Source: Bacillota bacterium
GTDB taxonomy: Bacteria > Bacillota > Clostridia > Christensenellales > Borkfalkiaceae
Length of the DNA stretch: 64,000 bases
Direction: 5' to 3'
NCBI GenBank assembly: GCA_003343995.1
Contig: QAKE01000014.1
Span: 1 to 64,000, forward strand
A model generated the notes under the pieces. The model did no database searches. It had not been told where the DNA came from and worked only from the letters and a program-made list of their open reading frames with translations. The stretch's first letter is position 1; the number at the start of each line of letters is the position of its first letter. Below are positions 34,294-41,723 of this stretch, in pieces. A program made the position numbers and the translations under genes.

Positions 34294-34322
34294 TTGACAG
34301 TTTCTGTCAGGTATGTTATAAT
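34294..34322 (+). promoter_or_regulatory. Consensus promoter of WYL gene with operator
   Basis: TTGACA (34294-34299), 17-base spacer, TATAAT (34317-34322). A perfect inverted repeat TGACAG-TTT-CTGTCA (34295-34309) overlaps the -35 box and the spacer, a classical repressor position. Confidence 0.8.
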
Positions 34323-34366
34323 TTTTTCAAAGTTCTTTACTATTCTATGATGCAAAGGAAAAAAAT

Positions 34367-35287
34367 ATGAAAAGCGAAACGTTGATTTCCGTTTTATTCG
34401 ATTTATTGGCGGAGGAGATCGTCACCGCGCCGCAGGTCGCCGAAAAATACGGCGTTTCCGAACGAAGCGTCTACCGATATATGGACGCGCTCTCGCTGGC
34501 GAACGTGCCCGTTTATTCCGAACGCGGACCCAACGGCGGCTTCAAACTGCTGGGCACGTATAAGCTGCCCGCGGGCTTTTTAACGGCGGAAGAATACGAC
34601 GCCGTGTTGGAGGCGCTCAACGCCGTGAACAGCCAGCTGAGCAGCGCAAAACTGCAATCGGGCATACAAAAGCTGAAATCCAACAGCAAAAATGCGCCGA
34701 ATTTGACGCTTTCGAGCGGAAACCTCATCATCGACGCGGGGCACTGGGGCGATACGGGAAGCTATAAGCAAAAGCTTTCCGCGGCGGAAAAGAGCATCGA
34801 ATCGCGCGCCGTGCTCGCTTTGAAGTATCACGACAGAACGGGCGAGTTCAGCGAGCGCAGCGTCGAGCCGCACGCCCTTTTGTTCAAGCAAGGGCTTTGG
34901 TATATTTACGGCTACTGCCGCCTGCGCGAGGATTTCCGGCTTTTTAAGCTGGGCAGAATCGAGCAGATGAACGAAACGGGCGAAACCTTCGAGCGGAGGA
35001 CGCTTCCCGAGGACAAGCCCTTTTCCCGCTGGTTCGGCGCTGAAAACAGCGCAACCGTGAAATTTGAAATTCAAAAAAGCGCGCTTTCCGACTTCGAGGA
35101 ATGGGTGGGCATCGAGCACATCCGCCCGCTCGGGGAAAATTTTTCCGCCGAAGTGCGCCTGCCGGACGACGGCGGGCTGATTTCCAAAATTCTCGCCTTC
35201 GGCACGGGATTGAAAGTGCTCTCCCCCGAACCGCTGAAAAAGCGCATCGCCGCCGCGGCGCAAGCCATCGCGCAGGTTTACCGCTGA
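34367..35287 (+). CDS. YafY/WYL-domain transcriptional regulator
   Basis: 306 residues. N-terminal HTH_11-type winged helix (VAEKYGVSERSVYRYMDAL, about 24-42) and a C-terminal WYL domain (about 135-300; ALLFKQGLWYIYGYCRLR). WYL proteins sense nucleic-acid or nucleotide ligands in several systems. AAAGGAAA precedes the ATG. The inverted repeat over its promoter suggests autoregulation and control of the divergent gene. Confidence 0.9.
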   Translation: MKSETLISVLFDLLAEEIVTAPQVAEKYGVSERSVYRYMDALSLANVPVYSERGPNGGFKLLGTYKLPAGFLTAEEYDAVLEALNAVNSQLSSAKLQSGIQKLKSNSKNAPNLTLSSGNLIIDAGHWGDTGSYKQKLSAAEKSIESRAVLALKYHDRTGEFSERSVEPHALLFKQGLWYIYGYCRLREDFRLFKLGRIEQMNETGETFERRTLPEDKPFSRWFGAENSATVKFEIQKSALSDFEEWVGIEHIRPLGENFSAEVRLPDDGGLISKILAFGTGLKVLSPEPLKKRIAAAAQAIAQVYR

Positions 35288-35290
35288 ACG

Positions 35291-35319
35291 AAAAAAGGAC
35301 GGATAACCGTCCTTTTTTC
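35291..35319. terminator. Bidirectional terminator
   Basis: AAAAAAGGACGG / CCGTCCTTTTTT between convergent WYL and recR genes. Confidence 0.85.
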
Positions 35320-35339
35320 TATATTCTATATATAATGTA

Positions 35340-35933
35340 TTACATCTGCTTTCTGTCCACAAAGGCGCGGGCGAGGGTGACTTCGTCGGCGTATTCCAGA
35401 TCGGTACCGATGGAAATGCCGCTCGCAAGGCGGGTGACTTTGATGCCGAGGGGCTTGATCAATCCCGAAATATACATCGCCGTGGCTTCCCCCTCCACGT
35501 CGGGATTGGTGGCTAGGATAATTTCCTTCACCCCGCCCGCTTTGATGCGTTCGAGCAACTCGCGGATGCGGATGTCGGAGGGGCCCACCCCGCTCAACGG
35601 CGAAATCGTGCCGTGCAGCACGTGATACACCCCGTCGAATTCCGAAAGTTTTTCGATGGCGATGCAGTCTTTCGGCTCCTTTACCACGCAGATGGTTTCC
35701 GCCGAACGGTGTTTGCACACGTCGCAGATTTCCCCTTCGGCAAAATTGCCGCAGATTTTGCAGTAATGCACCTTGCGCTTGGCGTCGAGAATGCTTTCGG
35801 CAAAATTTTTCGCCTCCTCGTCGGTCATGTTCACGACCTTATAGGCGTATCTCTGCGCCGTTTTCGCGCCGACGCCGGGGAGTTTGGTAAATTCGTTGAT
35901 GAGCCGACCGATCGGCTCGATAAATACTTTCAT
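35340..35933 (-). CDS. recR: Recombination protein RecR
   Basis: 197 residues. N-terminal helix-hairpin-helix (LPGVGAKTAQRYA), four-Cys zinc finger (CKICGNFAEGEICDVC, about 57-72), and Toprim domain (ICVVKEPKD). It works with RecF/RecO to load RecA at gaps. Last gene of the rightward-to-left operon; GAAAGAGAG ribosome site. A GC hairpin without T-run (about 35953-35972) separates it from ybaB. Confidence 0.97.
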   Translation of the reverse strand: MKVFIEPIGRLINEFTKLPGVGAKTAQRYAYKVVNMTDEEAKNFAESILDAKRKVHYCKICGNFAEGEICDVCKHRSAETICVVKEPKDCIAIEKLSEFDGVYHVLHGTISPLSGVGPSDIRIRELLERIKAGGVKEIILATNPDVEGEATAMYISGLIKPLGIKVTRLASGISIGTDLEYADEVTLARAFVDRKQM

Positions 35934-35996
35934 CTCTCTTTCAATATCCGTTTAACGGCGCGAAATTCCGCGCCGTTCCGTTTATCCGTTTTCCTC

Positions 35997-36338
35997 TTAC
36001 AGCATGCCGCCCATCGCTCCGAACGCGCCCATCTTTTCCTTGGAAAGCTCGTCTGCCTTTTCCTTCGCGTCGTTCATCGCCGCCGAAATGAGATCTTCGA
36101 GCATCTCCACGTCGTCGGGATCGACCGCCTCGGGTTTGATGGCGATGCCCAAAAACTCGTTTTTGCCGTTCACGCGCACTTCCACAAGTCCGCCCGCCGC
36201 GCTGCCGACCACTTCCGCTTCCAGAAGCTCTTCCTGCGCTTTCGCCATTTCCTGCTGCATTTTCTGCGCCTGTTTCATCAAATTCTGCATGTTTCCGCCG
36301 CCGAAACCGCCGCCGTATCCGCCTTTAAATCCTGCCAT
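35997..36338 (-). CDS. ybaB: YbaB/EbfC nucleoid-associated protein
   Basis: 113 residues. Gly-rich N-terminus (GGYGGGFGGGN) followed by MKQAQKMQQEMAKAQEELL helix and the family beta sheet. YbaB binds DNA as a dimer and is almost always between dnaX and recR, as here (21 bases after dnaX). Confidence 0.95.
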   Translation of the reverse strand: MAGFKGGYGGGFGGGNMQNLMKQAQKMQQEMAKAQEELLEAEVVGSAAGGLVEVRVNGKNEFLGIAIKPEAVDPDDVEMLEDLISAAMNDAKEKADELSKEKMGAFGAMGGML

Positions 36339-36359
36339 TGTTTTATTCTCCTTTCTTTT

Positions 36360-37985
36360 TTACTCGACGATGACGATGTCCTCGCCGAAAATTTTCTTGA
36401 TTTCGTCCACGTCGTTATCGAACTGCTCCGCGTTTTTCGCGCTCGTTTCCGCCTTGATCTTCAGCGACGCGTCGGGAAAATGTTCCTTCAACTGCCGTTC
36501 GAGCGCCGCGAAATTCTCCTCCTTTCTCACGACGTTTAAATTGTTTTCGTCTTTCGAGGTAATGATGAGGGTATTGCCCTTCATCTCCCCGCTCAAACTC
36601 TGCAAAACCGCCCAGAGCATCAGCTCGCCGCTCTTTCTCAAGCCGCGCGTGAGTACGCCGAGCACCTCGTCCGCCGATTTGCCCGCAACGCTTTCGCCCG
36701 ACGGCGCCGCGGGAGCGCTCCCTTCGGCGCTTTTTACATGATCTCGATCCGTAACGCGCTCCGTTTCCGCACCGCCGCTCGTTTCCGCGCCAACTTCCCT
36801 TTCACGGGGCGCGGCGTTTTGCGCCGCGACAACCGCGCCCGAGGCGATTTTTTCCTCCAGCGCCTTGATGCGGGAAAGCAGCGCGTCGATATTGTAATCG
36901 GCCTCCGGTTTCGCCGCCTTGATTGCCGCCGTTTCAAAGAGCACCCGCGGGTGCGCGGCATATTTCAATTCCGCCTCCGCGGAAGAAAAGATTTCCATCG
37001 CCCGCAGTATGCGCGGCGCGTTCGCCTTTTCCGCCGCGCGCGCGTATTCCTCGAACCGCTCCTTCGGCAGACACAGCACCTCGTTGGCGTTTTTCATGGT
37101 CTTGACCACCAACAGGTCACGCAGGTAGGAAACGACGTCCTTCGTGAGCACGCCCATGCTTTTGCCCGTGGACGCCAGCTCGTGCACCCGCGAAAACACC
37201 TCTCCGCCGTCGCCGGCGAGCACCGCCTGCGCCAGCGCGCTTATCTTCGCGCCGTCCGAAGCGCCGAGCACCGCGAGCACGTCGTCGTAGGTGAGCGTGC
37301 CTTCCGCGTAGGAATCGCACACGTCGGCGATGGAAAGGGCGTCGCGGATGCTGCCCTCGCCGGATTTTGCGATGAGCATTGCCGCCTCGGGGGTGTATTT
37401 TCTGCCGAGATCGTCGAAAATTTCGCCGATGAGTTTTGCCAGCCGTTCCGCGGAAACCAGCTTGAAATCGAAACGCATGCACCGCGAAAGAATGGTTGCG
37501 GGCAGCTTGTGCGACTCGGTGGTCGCCAAGATAAACACCGCGTGTTCGGGCGGTTCTTCCAGCGTTTTCAAAAGCGCGTTGAACGCCGCCGCCGTGAGCA
37601 TGTGCACTTCGTCGATGATATATACCTTATAACGGCAGCTCACCGGCGGGTAAGCGATTTTTTCCCGCAGATCGCGGATTTCGTTTACGCCGTTGTTGGA
37701 CGCCGCGTCGATCTCCACCACGTCGAGGGAATTCGCGTCCAGCGCGCGGCACACCTCGCATTCCCCGCAGGGCGAACCGTTTTTCGGATGAAGACAGTTG
37801 ATCGCCCGCGCGAACATGCGCGCCGTAGAGGTCTTCCCCGTGCCCCGCGTGCCGCAGAACAGGTACGCGTGCCCGATCTTGCCGCTTTCGATCTGGTTAA
37901 CGAGGGTTTTTACGATGTGTTCCTGCCCGATGAGCTTATCGAACGTTTTGGGGCGGTACTTTCTGTAAATCGCCGTATATGCCAT
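36360..37985 (-). CDS. dnaX: DNA polymerase III gamma/tau subunit
   Basis: 541 residues. YRKYRPKTFDKLIGQEH start, Walker A GTRGTGKTS (about 45-53), zinc site (CLHPKNGSPCGECEVC, near 64-79), DEVHML Walker B, and a C-terminal tau-like region. Clamp-loader ATPase. GAAGGTG precedes ATG at 37985; two bases after sigH. Confidence 0.97.
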   Translation of the reverse strand: MAYTAIYRKYRPKTFDKLIGQEHIVKTLVNQIESGKIGHAYLFCGTRGTGKTSTARMFARAINCLHPKNGSPCGECEVCRALDANSLDVVEIDAASNNGVNEIRDLREKIAYPPVSCRYKVYIIDEVHMLTAAAFNALLKTLEEPPEHAVFILATTESHKLPATILSRCMRFDFKLVSAERLAKLIGEIFDDLGRKYTPEAAMLIAKSGEGSIRDALSIADVCDSYAEGTLTYDDVLAVLGASDGAKISALAQAVLAGDGGEVFSRVHELASTGKSMGVLTKDVVSYLRDLLVVKTMKNANEVLCLPKERFEEYARAAEKANAPRILRAMEIFSSAEAELKYAAHPRVLFETAAIKAAKPEADYNIDALLSRIKALEEKIASGAVVAAQNAAPREREVGAETSGGAETERVTDRDHVKSAEGSAPAAPSGESVAGKSADEVLGVLTRGLRKSGELMLWAVLQSLSGEMKGNTLIITSKDENNLNVVRKEENFAALERQLKEHFPDASLKIKAETSAKNAEQFDNDVDEIKKIFGEDIVIVE

Positions 37986-37987
37986 AT

Positions 37988-38584
37988 TTATGCACCTTCT
38001 TTGTTGACTATGCGTTCTATCTTCTTGCGGATCCTCTGCAAAGCGTTATCGGCGGATTTTGCGCTCTTGCCCAATTTTTCCCCGATATTTTCGTAACTAT
38101 ACCCGTCGAGATACAGCGCGAGCACCTTGCGCTCGAACTTGCTCAGCGTAAAGTGTATGCCTTCGGTAAGCTCCGCGAGCGATTCGTTGTTGATGTATTC
38201 CGTTTCGGGATCGAGCACTTCCCTGCCGACCAGCAATTCGTAACCCGCGCCATCCTCTCCCGCGCCGCTTAAAGATACGTAATTATTGAGCGGCTTATGC
38301 TTGTCCCTGCCGCTCAGACGAATGGCGGAAAGCACATTGCGCTTTACGCAGAGCGCGGCAAACGTTTTGAACCCCGCCTTGCCGTTATAGCCGTTGACCG
38401 CCTTAAACAGCCCGATCATGCCCTCCTGCAACAGATCTTCCCTGTCGCCCCCGCTGAGAAAATAGGAGTGCACGATGCTTTTGACCATGGTGCGGTAACG
38501 GTCGAAAAGCGCGTTGAGCGCGCCGAGATCGCCGCCCTGCGCCCGCGCGCAAAGCTCCTCGTCGGCAACAATCGCCGCGTCCAT
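37988..38584 (-). CDS. sigH: RNA polymerase sigma-H factor
   Basis: 198 residues. Region 2 (DREDLLQEGMIGLFKAVNGY) and region 4 (LSKFERKVLALYLDGYSYENIGEKLG) motifs match sigma-H/sigma-30, the early-sporulation sigma of Firmicutes. Preceded directly by rlmB, with AGGGGGT ribosome site. Its place after mrnC-rlmB is the standard Clostridia context and supports the assignment. Confidence 0.92.
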   Translation of the reverse strand: MDAAIVADEELCARAQGGDLGALNALFDRYRTMVKSIVHSYFLSGGDREDLLQEGMIGLFKAVNGYNGKAGFKTFAALCVKRNVLSAIRLSGRDKHKPLNNYVSLSGAGEDGAGYELLVGREVLDPETEYINNESLAELTEGIHFTLSKFERKVLALYLDGYSYENIGEKLGKSAKSADNALQRIRKKIERIVNKEGA

Positions 38585-39307
38585 TTAAAACCCCCTGCGG
38601 CGGCGCATCGCCTCGAACACGGCTACGCCGCACGCCACCGACGCGTTGAGGGAATTGACCTTGCCGTACATGGGAATTTCCGCCAGACGGTCGCACTTTT
38701 CCTGCGTAAGACGGCGGATGCCCGTATCCTCGCCGCCGACGACGAGCACGCACTTTCCCGAAAAATCCACGCCGTAAATGTTTTCGCCGCCGAGCTCCGC
38801 GCCCGTCACCCAATATCCGCGATTTTTGAAATCATCCAACAAATCGTTCACGTTGCCGGTGCGCGCGATCTTCAGATGGTTTGCCGCCCCTTCGGAAACG
38901 CGCATCACCGTTTCGGTAACGCCCGCGCTGCGGCGGTCGGCAAACAGCAGACCGTCCACCCCCGCGCACTCGCACACGCGGATGATGCTGCCGAGATTAT
39001 GCGGATCGGTGATGCCGTCGAGCACCACGTAAAAGCCGTCCTTTTGCTCCGCGTCCGACAAAAGCTCGTCCTCGTCGGCATAGCGGTAATCGGGCGTATA
39101 GGCGATAAAGCCCTGATGTTTTCTGTTCTGGCATTCCCTGTCCAGCCCCGCCTTGTCGGCGAACTGAATACGCACGCCCTTTTCCTTTGCCTTTGCCACG
39201 ATGGCGCGGCTCTCCGCGTCGCGCAGAGAGTTTTCCACCAGCAGTTTTTCGATTTTAACGTCGGTTTTCAACAGTTCGTTGACGGCGTTTCTTCCTTCCG
39301 TTTTCAT
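38585..39307 (-). CDS. rlmB: 23S rRNA (guanosine-2'-O-)-methyltransferase RlmB
   Basis: 240 residues. N-terminal substrate-binding domain starting GRNAVNELLK, then a SPOUT domain with LDGITDPHNLGSIIR and the C-terminal SLNASVACGVAVFE knot motif. It 2'-O-methylates G2251 (E. coli numbering) in 23S rRNA. Overlaps mrnC by four bases. Confidence 0.95.
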   Translation of the reverse strand: MKTEGRNAVNELLKTDVKIEKLLVENSLRDAESRAIVAKAKEKGVRIQFADKAGLDRECQNRKHQGFIAYTPDYRYADEDELLSDAEQKDGFYVVLDGITDPHNLGSIIRVCECAGVDGLLFADRRSAGVTETVMRVSEGAANHLKIARTGNVNDLLDDFKNRGYWVTGAELGGENIYGVDFSGKCVLVVGGEDTGIRRLTQEKCDRLAEIPMYGKVNSLNASVACGVAVFEAMRRRRGF

Positions 39308-39702
39308 AATGTATCCTCGTAATTGAGCAATTCGTTGAGCCGCTCCAGCTCTCCCGTAACGTACAAATAGCCGAATACCGCCTCCAAACCGGTGGACATG
39401 TTGTATTCCGCCACCGTACTGCTTTTGGCTTTCGTTCCCTTTTTGCTGTTGCGCGCGCGCTTATACACGGCGAGCTCTTCCTCGGTAAACACCGAAAGGA
39501 GCTTTTCCGCAAAATTTGCCTGCGCGCCCGCCCGCACCCGCTCGGTGGCTAGGCGGTTAAGCTCGCCCGCCTTTGCGTCGGAAAAAAACGCGAGCTTTTC
39601 CCGCACGTAAAGCGAATACACGGCGTCGCCGATAAAAGCCAGCACAACGCCGTTCATGTTCGACGCGCGCTCTTTGGAAAGTTTATCCCCTAAATTGAAC
39701 AC
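39304..39702 (-). CDS. mrnC: Mini-ribonuclease III
   Basis: 132 residues from GTG at 39702, chosen because AAGGTG precedes it and the longer ATG frame starts upstream of the -10 box. RNase III-like catalytic fold without RNA-binding domain: LAFIGDAVYSLYVREKL near 20-36 and GLEAVFGYLYV near the end. It trims 23S rRNA precursor ends. First gene of the operon with rlmB and sigH; cysS, often upstream, is absent. Confidence 0.93.
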   Translation of the reverse strand: MFNLGDKLSKERASNMNGVVLAFIGDAVYSLYVREKLAFFSDAKAGELNRLATERVRAGAQANFAEKLLSVFTEEELAVYKRARNSKKGTKAKSSTVAEYNMSTGLEAVFGYLYVTGELERLNELLNYEDTL

Positions 39703-39735
39703 GTTACACCTTGTCTTTTTAATCTGTACGGAAAC

Positions 39736-39764
39736 ATTATACGACATTTTCGCCAAAAACACAA
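39736..39764 (-). promoter_or_regulatory. Promoter of mrnC operon
   Basis: Minus strand TTGTGT (39764-39759), 17-base spacer, TATAAT (39741-39736). Confidence 0.65.
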
Positions 39765-39806
39765 TTAAAAAGCCGCGGGGCGCAAAAATTTGCGCCCCGC
39801 GGCCCT
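39765..39806 (-). terminator. Intrinsic terminator of holin-like operon
   Basis: Stem GCCGCGGGGCGCAAA / TTTGCGCCCCGCGGC followed by TTTTTAATTG on the minus strand; it ends just at the mrnC promoter. Confidence 0.85.
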
Positions 39807-39837
39807 TTCTTTTCCCTATGCAGCCGAAAATTTCCCC

Positions 39838-40218
39838 CTATGCCGCCTTGTCCTGCCGCACGGCGGTTTCGATTTCCGCCTCCAGATAGGCGTTTACGTC
39901 GCCGTAAAGCGCGCAAAGCGTTTTCTTCACGCCCTCGCTCAGCATGGAAAGCGCGCGCTCCTTGGCGCTTTCAAAGGCGTTTTTTTGCGCCTCCGCGTCG
40001 AATTTCCCCGCCTTTTTCAGCGCGTCCACATAGGTCTGCGCGGTGGCGGCAACGCCGCTCTGCACCGCCCGCGCCGCCGTTTCCAGCGCGTCCTTCGCCT
40101 TTTGGGAGGCGATTTTCTCCCTGATAAACCGCACCAGACAATTGCCCGCCGCCGTAACGGCGCACGTTACCGCCGTGCCCAGCACGACGAAAAGCAATTT
40201 TAAAAGTTCTTCCTGCAT
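39838..40218 (-). CDS. LLH-family phage holin-like protein
   Basis: 126 residues. One N-terminal membrane helix (about 7-28) followed by an amphipathic region with AARAVQSGVAATAQTYVDALKK-type helices, the pattern of holins of the LLH family (Holin_LLH). In phages these make membrane lesions for endolysin. Here it follows a second membrane/coiled-coil protein with no gap and lies near a CwlD amidase, without any other phage gene. ATG overlaps the upstream stop region. Family call moderately sure; role on the chromosome unknown. Confidence 0.7.
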   Translation of the reverse strand: MQEELLKLLFVVLGTAVTCAVTAAGNCLVRFIREKIASQKAKDALETAARAVQSGVAATAQTYVDALKKAGKFDAEAQKNAFESAKERALSMLSEGVKKTLCALYGDVNAYLEAEIETAVRQDKAA

Positions 40219-40575
40219 CTACATTTCCTCCCTGCGTAAAATTTCGTCGAGCTGTTTTCGCGTATTCGATAAACTTTCGTCCATGCGCGCCACCTTTTCG
40301 GTGAGCGCGGGCAGATTTGCCGCGGCGATCTTCTGCTCCGCCACGATGAGCCGCCCGTTCTGATCGTCCAGCTTTTCCGCAATGGCGTTGCTTTTCGCGT
40401 TGATCAGCTCCGTTTGTATTTTGATAAAATCCAGCTTGCTTTCGAGCTTGGCGTTTCTGCCGCCTCTGTCCGCCGCGTCCTTCCCCATATTTTTGAAAAA
40501 TACGATGGAGCCCGTAACGAACGCCGCCGCGGAAATCGCCAGCCCGACGAGCGATAAAATTTCCCCCGCCGTCAT
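40219..40575 (-). CDS. Membrane-anchored coiled-coil protein, holin partner-like
   Basis: 118 residues from ATG at 40575 right after GGGAGGGGAA. One N-terminal membrane helix (about 6-27) then a long heptad-rich coiled coil to the end (KLESKLDFIK to LDEILRREEM). Layout resembles XhlA-type haemolysin or phage lysis accessory proteins, but sequence identity is not evident. It forms a two-gene unit with the holin-like gene under its own promoter. Confidence 0.7.
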   Translation of the reverse strand: MTAGEILSLVGLAISAAAFVTGSIVFFKNMGKDAADRGGRNAKLESKLDFIKIQTELINAKSNAIAEKLDDQNGRLIVAEQKIAAANLPALTEKVARMDESLSNTRKQLDEILRREEM

Positions 40576-40621
40576 TTCCCCTCCCCGCCGCAAACGCGGC
40601 GCGACGTTCTTTTTTACCGCT

Positions 40622-40649
40622 ATTTTAACGCTTATATTTTATTTTGCAA
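40622..40649 (-). promoter_or_regulatory. Promoter of holin-like pair
   Basis: Minus strand TTGCAA (40649-40644), 16-base spacer, TAAAAT (40627-40622). Confidence 0.55.
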
Positions 40650-40668
40650 GGGGTTTATGACGCTTTTT

Positions 40669-41403
40669 TCAAACATATTCCACGCGGTTGGGAAATTTCG
40701 CGTAAGAGGTGGTTTCGCTGAGGTAGTCGATCGCCCCCTTAAAGATGGCGTAGGCGATTTTTTCCTGATATTCCTCCGTCAAAAGCAAAGCCTCGTCCTC
40801 GGGATTGGAAAGAAAGCCGCACTCCGCGATGCACGCGGGATAGGGGTGGGAATTGAGGATATAATAATCCCCCTTTAAGGCGGCGTATTCGCGCGTCGCT
40901 TCCTCCATCGCGTTAAAACTCTTCTGCACGCAGTCGGCAAGCTGTTTCCCCTGCCCGTCGGTTTCGTTAAAAAACACCTGCGCGCCGCGGCGGGAGGAAA
41001 CGGGATATTTATTCATGTGCACGGAAATCACCAGCGTAGGCTTTTCCTTTAAGATGATGTCCCGCCGCGCCTCCATATCCCTGCGCTTTAAATTGCCCGT
41101 GGCGGCGCCGTATAAGCCCGCGTCGTTCTTGCGGGTGAACACCGCGTCGATACCGGCGTTCTGAAAGTGTTTGGCAAGCTTTTTGGATACGGCGAGGTTG
41201 AGCTCGCTTTCCTTTTTTCCCGTTTTCACGCCGACCACGCCGCCGTCTATGCCGCCGTGCCCCGCGTCGATCACCACTTTGATTTCCGCCGCCGCAACGC
41301 TTTCGTCGGGGCGGTTCATCGCCCCGATGCACACCGCCGCCGCGATACACGCTAAAATGAGCACCCCCGCGATGATGAGATTTTTACCTTTGACTACGAA
41401 CAC
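40669..41403 (-). CDS. cwlD: N-acetylmuramoyl-L-alanine amidase, CwlD-like
   Basis: 244 residues. N-terminal membrane/signal helix (about 9-28) and an Amidase_3 domain with zinc ligands: VIDAGHGG (His near 49), a Glu in KKESELNLA, SVHMN (His near 122), and catalytic Glu in ECGFLSNPED. CwlD-type enzymes make muramic-delta-lactam in spore cortex. GTG start at 41403 has GGGAGGT upstream. The nearest DnaA box is 17 bases upstream. Confidence 0.85.
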   Translation of the reverse strand: MFVVKGKNLIIAGVLILACIAAAVCIGAMNRPDESVAAAEIKVVIDAGHGGIDGGVVGVKTGKKESELNLAVSKKLAKHFQNAGIDAVFTRKNDAGLYGAATGNLKRRDMEARRDIILKEKPTLVISVHMNKYPVSSRRGAQVFFNETDGQGKQLADCVQKSFNAMEEATREYAALKGDYYILNSHPYPACIAECGFLSNPEDEALLLTEEYQEKIAYAIFKGAIDYLSETTSYAKFPNRVEYV

Positions 41404-41416
41404 GATTGACCTCCCG

Positions 41417-41491
41417 AAATTGTGGATAACTTTTTAAAACAGGGCGGTTTATCCACAATTTTGCACGGATAACGAAAAGACATGTGGATAA
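41417..41491. promoter_or_regulatory. Cluster of three perfect DnaA boxes
   Basis: TGTGGATAA at 41421-41429, TTATCCACA at 41449-41457, and TGTGGATAA at 41483-41491. The first two lie within a perfect 13-bp inverted repeat (41417-41429 with 41449-41461, 19-base spacer). All match the DnaA consensus TTATCCACA exactly. Role may be origin-like, a DnaA-titrating or reactivating site, or DnaA control of the amidase gene. Confidence 0.75.
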
Positions 41492-41679
41492 CTCGCCCCT
41501 AACAAGCTATGAACAACCTATCCTTTTTATGCCTGCTCAAAGGTTTTTTCGCCCTTTTTCGGGGATTTTCGACGGTTTTCGCAAAAGGCGGAACCCGAAC
41601 AAAATTTCGGGTAGAATTTCCCCGTGCAAACGCCTGTTTGAAACGCCGACGGCGGGAATTGACGAAAACTCCGAAACGA

Positions 41680-41713
41680 AAAGCCGCGGCGCATACGTAT
41701 GCGCCGCGGCTTT
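41680..41713 (-). terminator. Terminator of PocR-AraC gene
   Basis: Perfect 34-base palindrome with arms of 17 (AAAGCCGCGGCGCATAC and its complement), 10 bases after the stop. Confidence 0.75.
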
Positions 41714-41723
41714 GCCCCGTTCG

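Larger units (their letters stand above)
41404..41723. other. Gene-free region with DnaA boxes
   Basis: 320 bases without a supported gene. It contains three perfect DnaA-type boxes at 41421-41491, a degenerate fourth site near 41466-41472, a T-rich run around 41541-41560, and the terminator of the PocR-AraC gene (41680-41713). No dnaA, dnaN or rpmH is adjacent. Confidence 0.7.

Noticed and set aside
39838..41403. Prophage
   Set aside because: Holin-like and amidase genes are present but no capsid, tail, terminase or integrase gene is nearby.
41404..41723. Chromosomal origin of replication
   Set aside because: The DnaA boxes are real, but dnaA, dnaN, gyrase genes and rpmH are absent and no clear AT-rich unwinding element was seen, so I report a DnaA-box cluster only.
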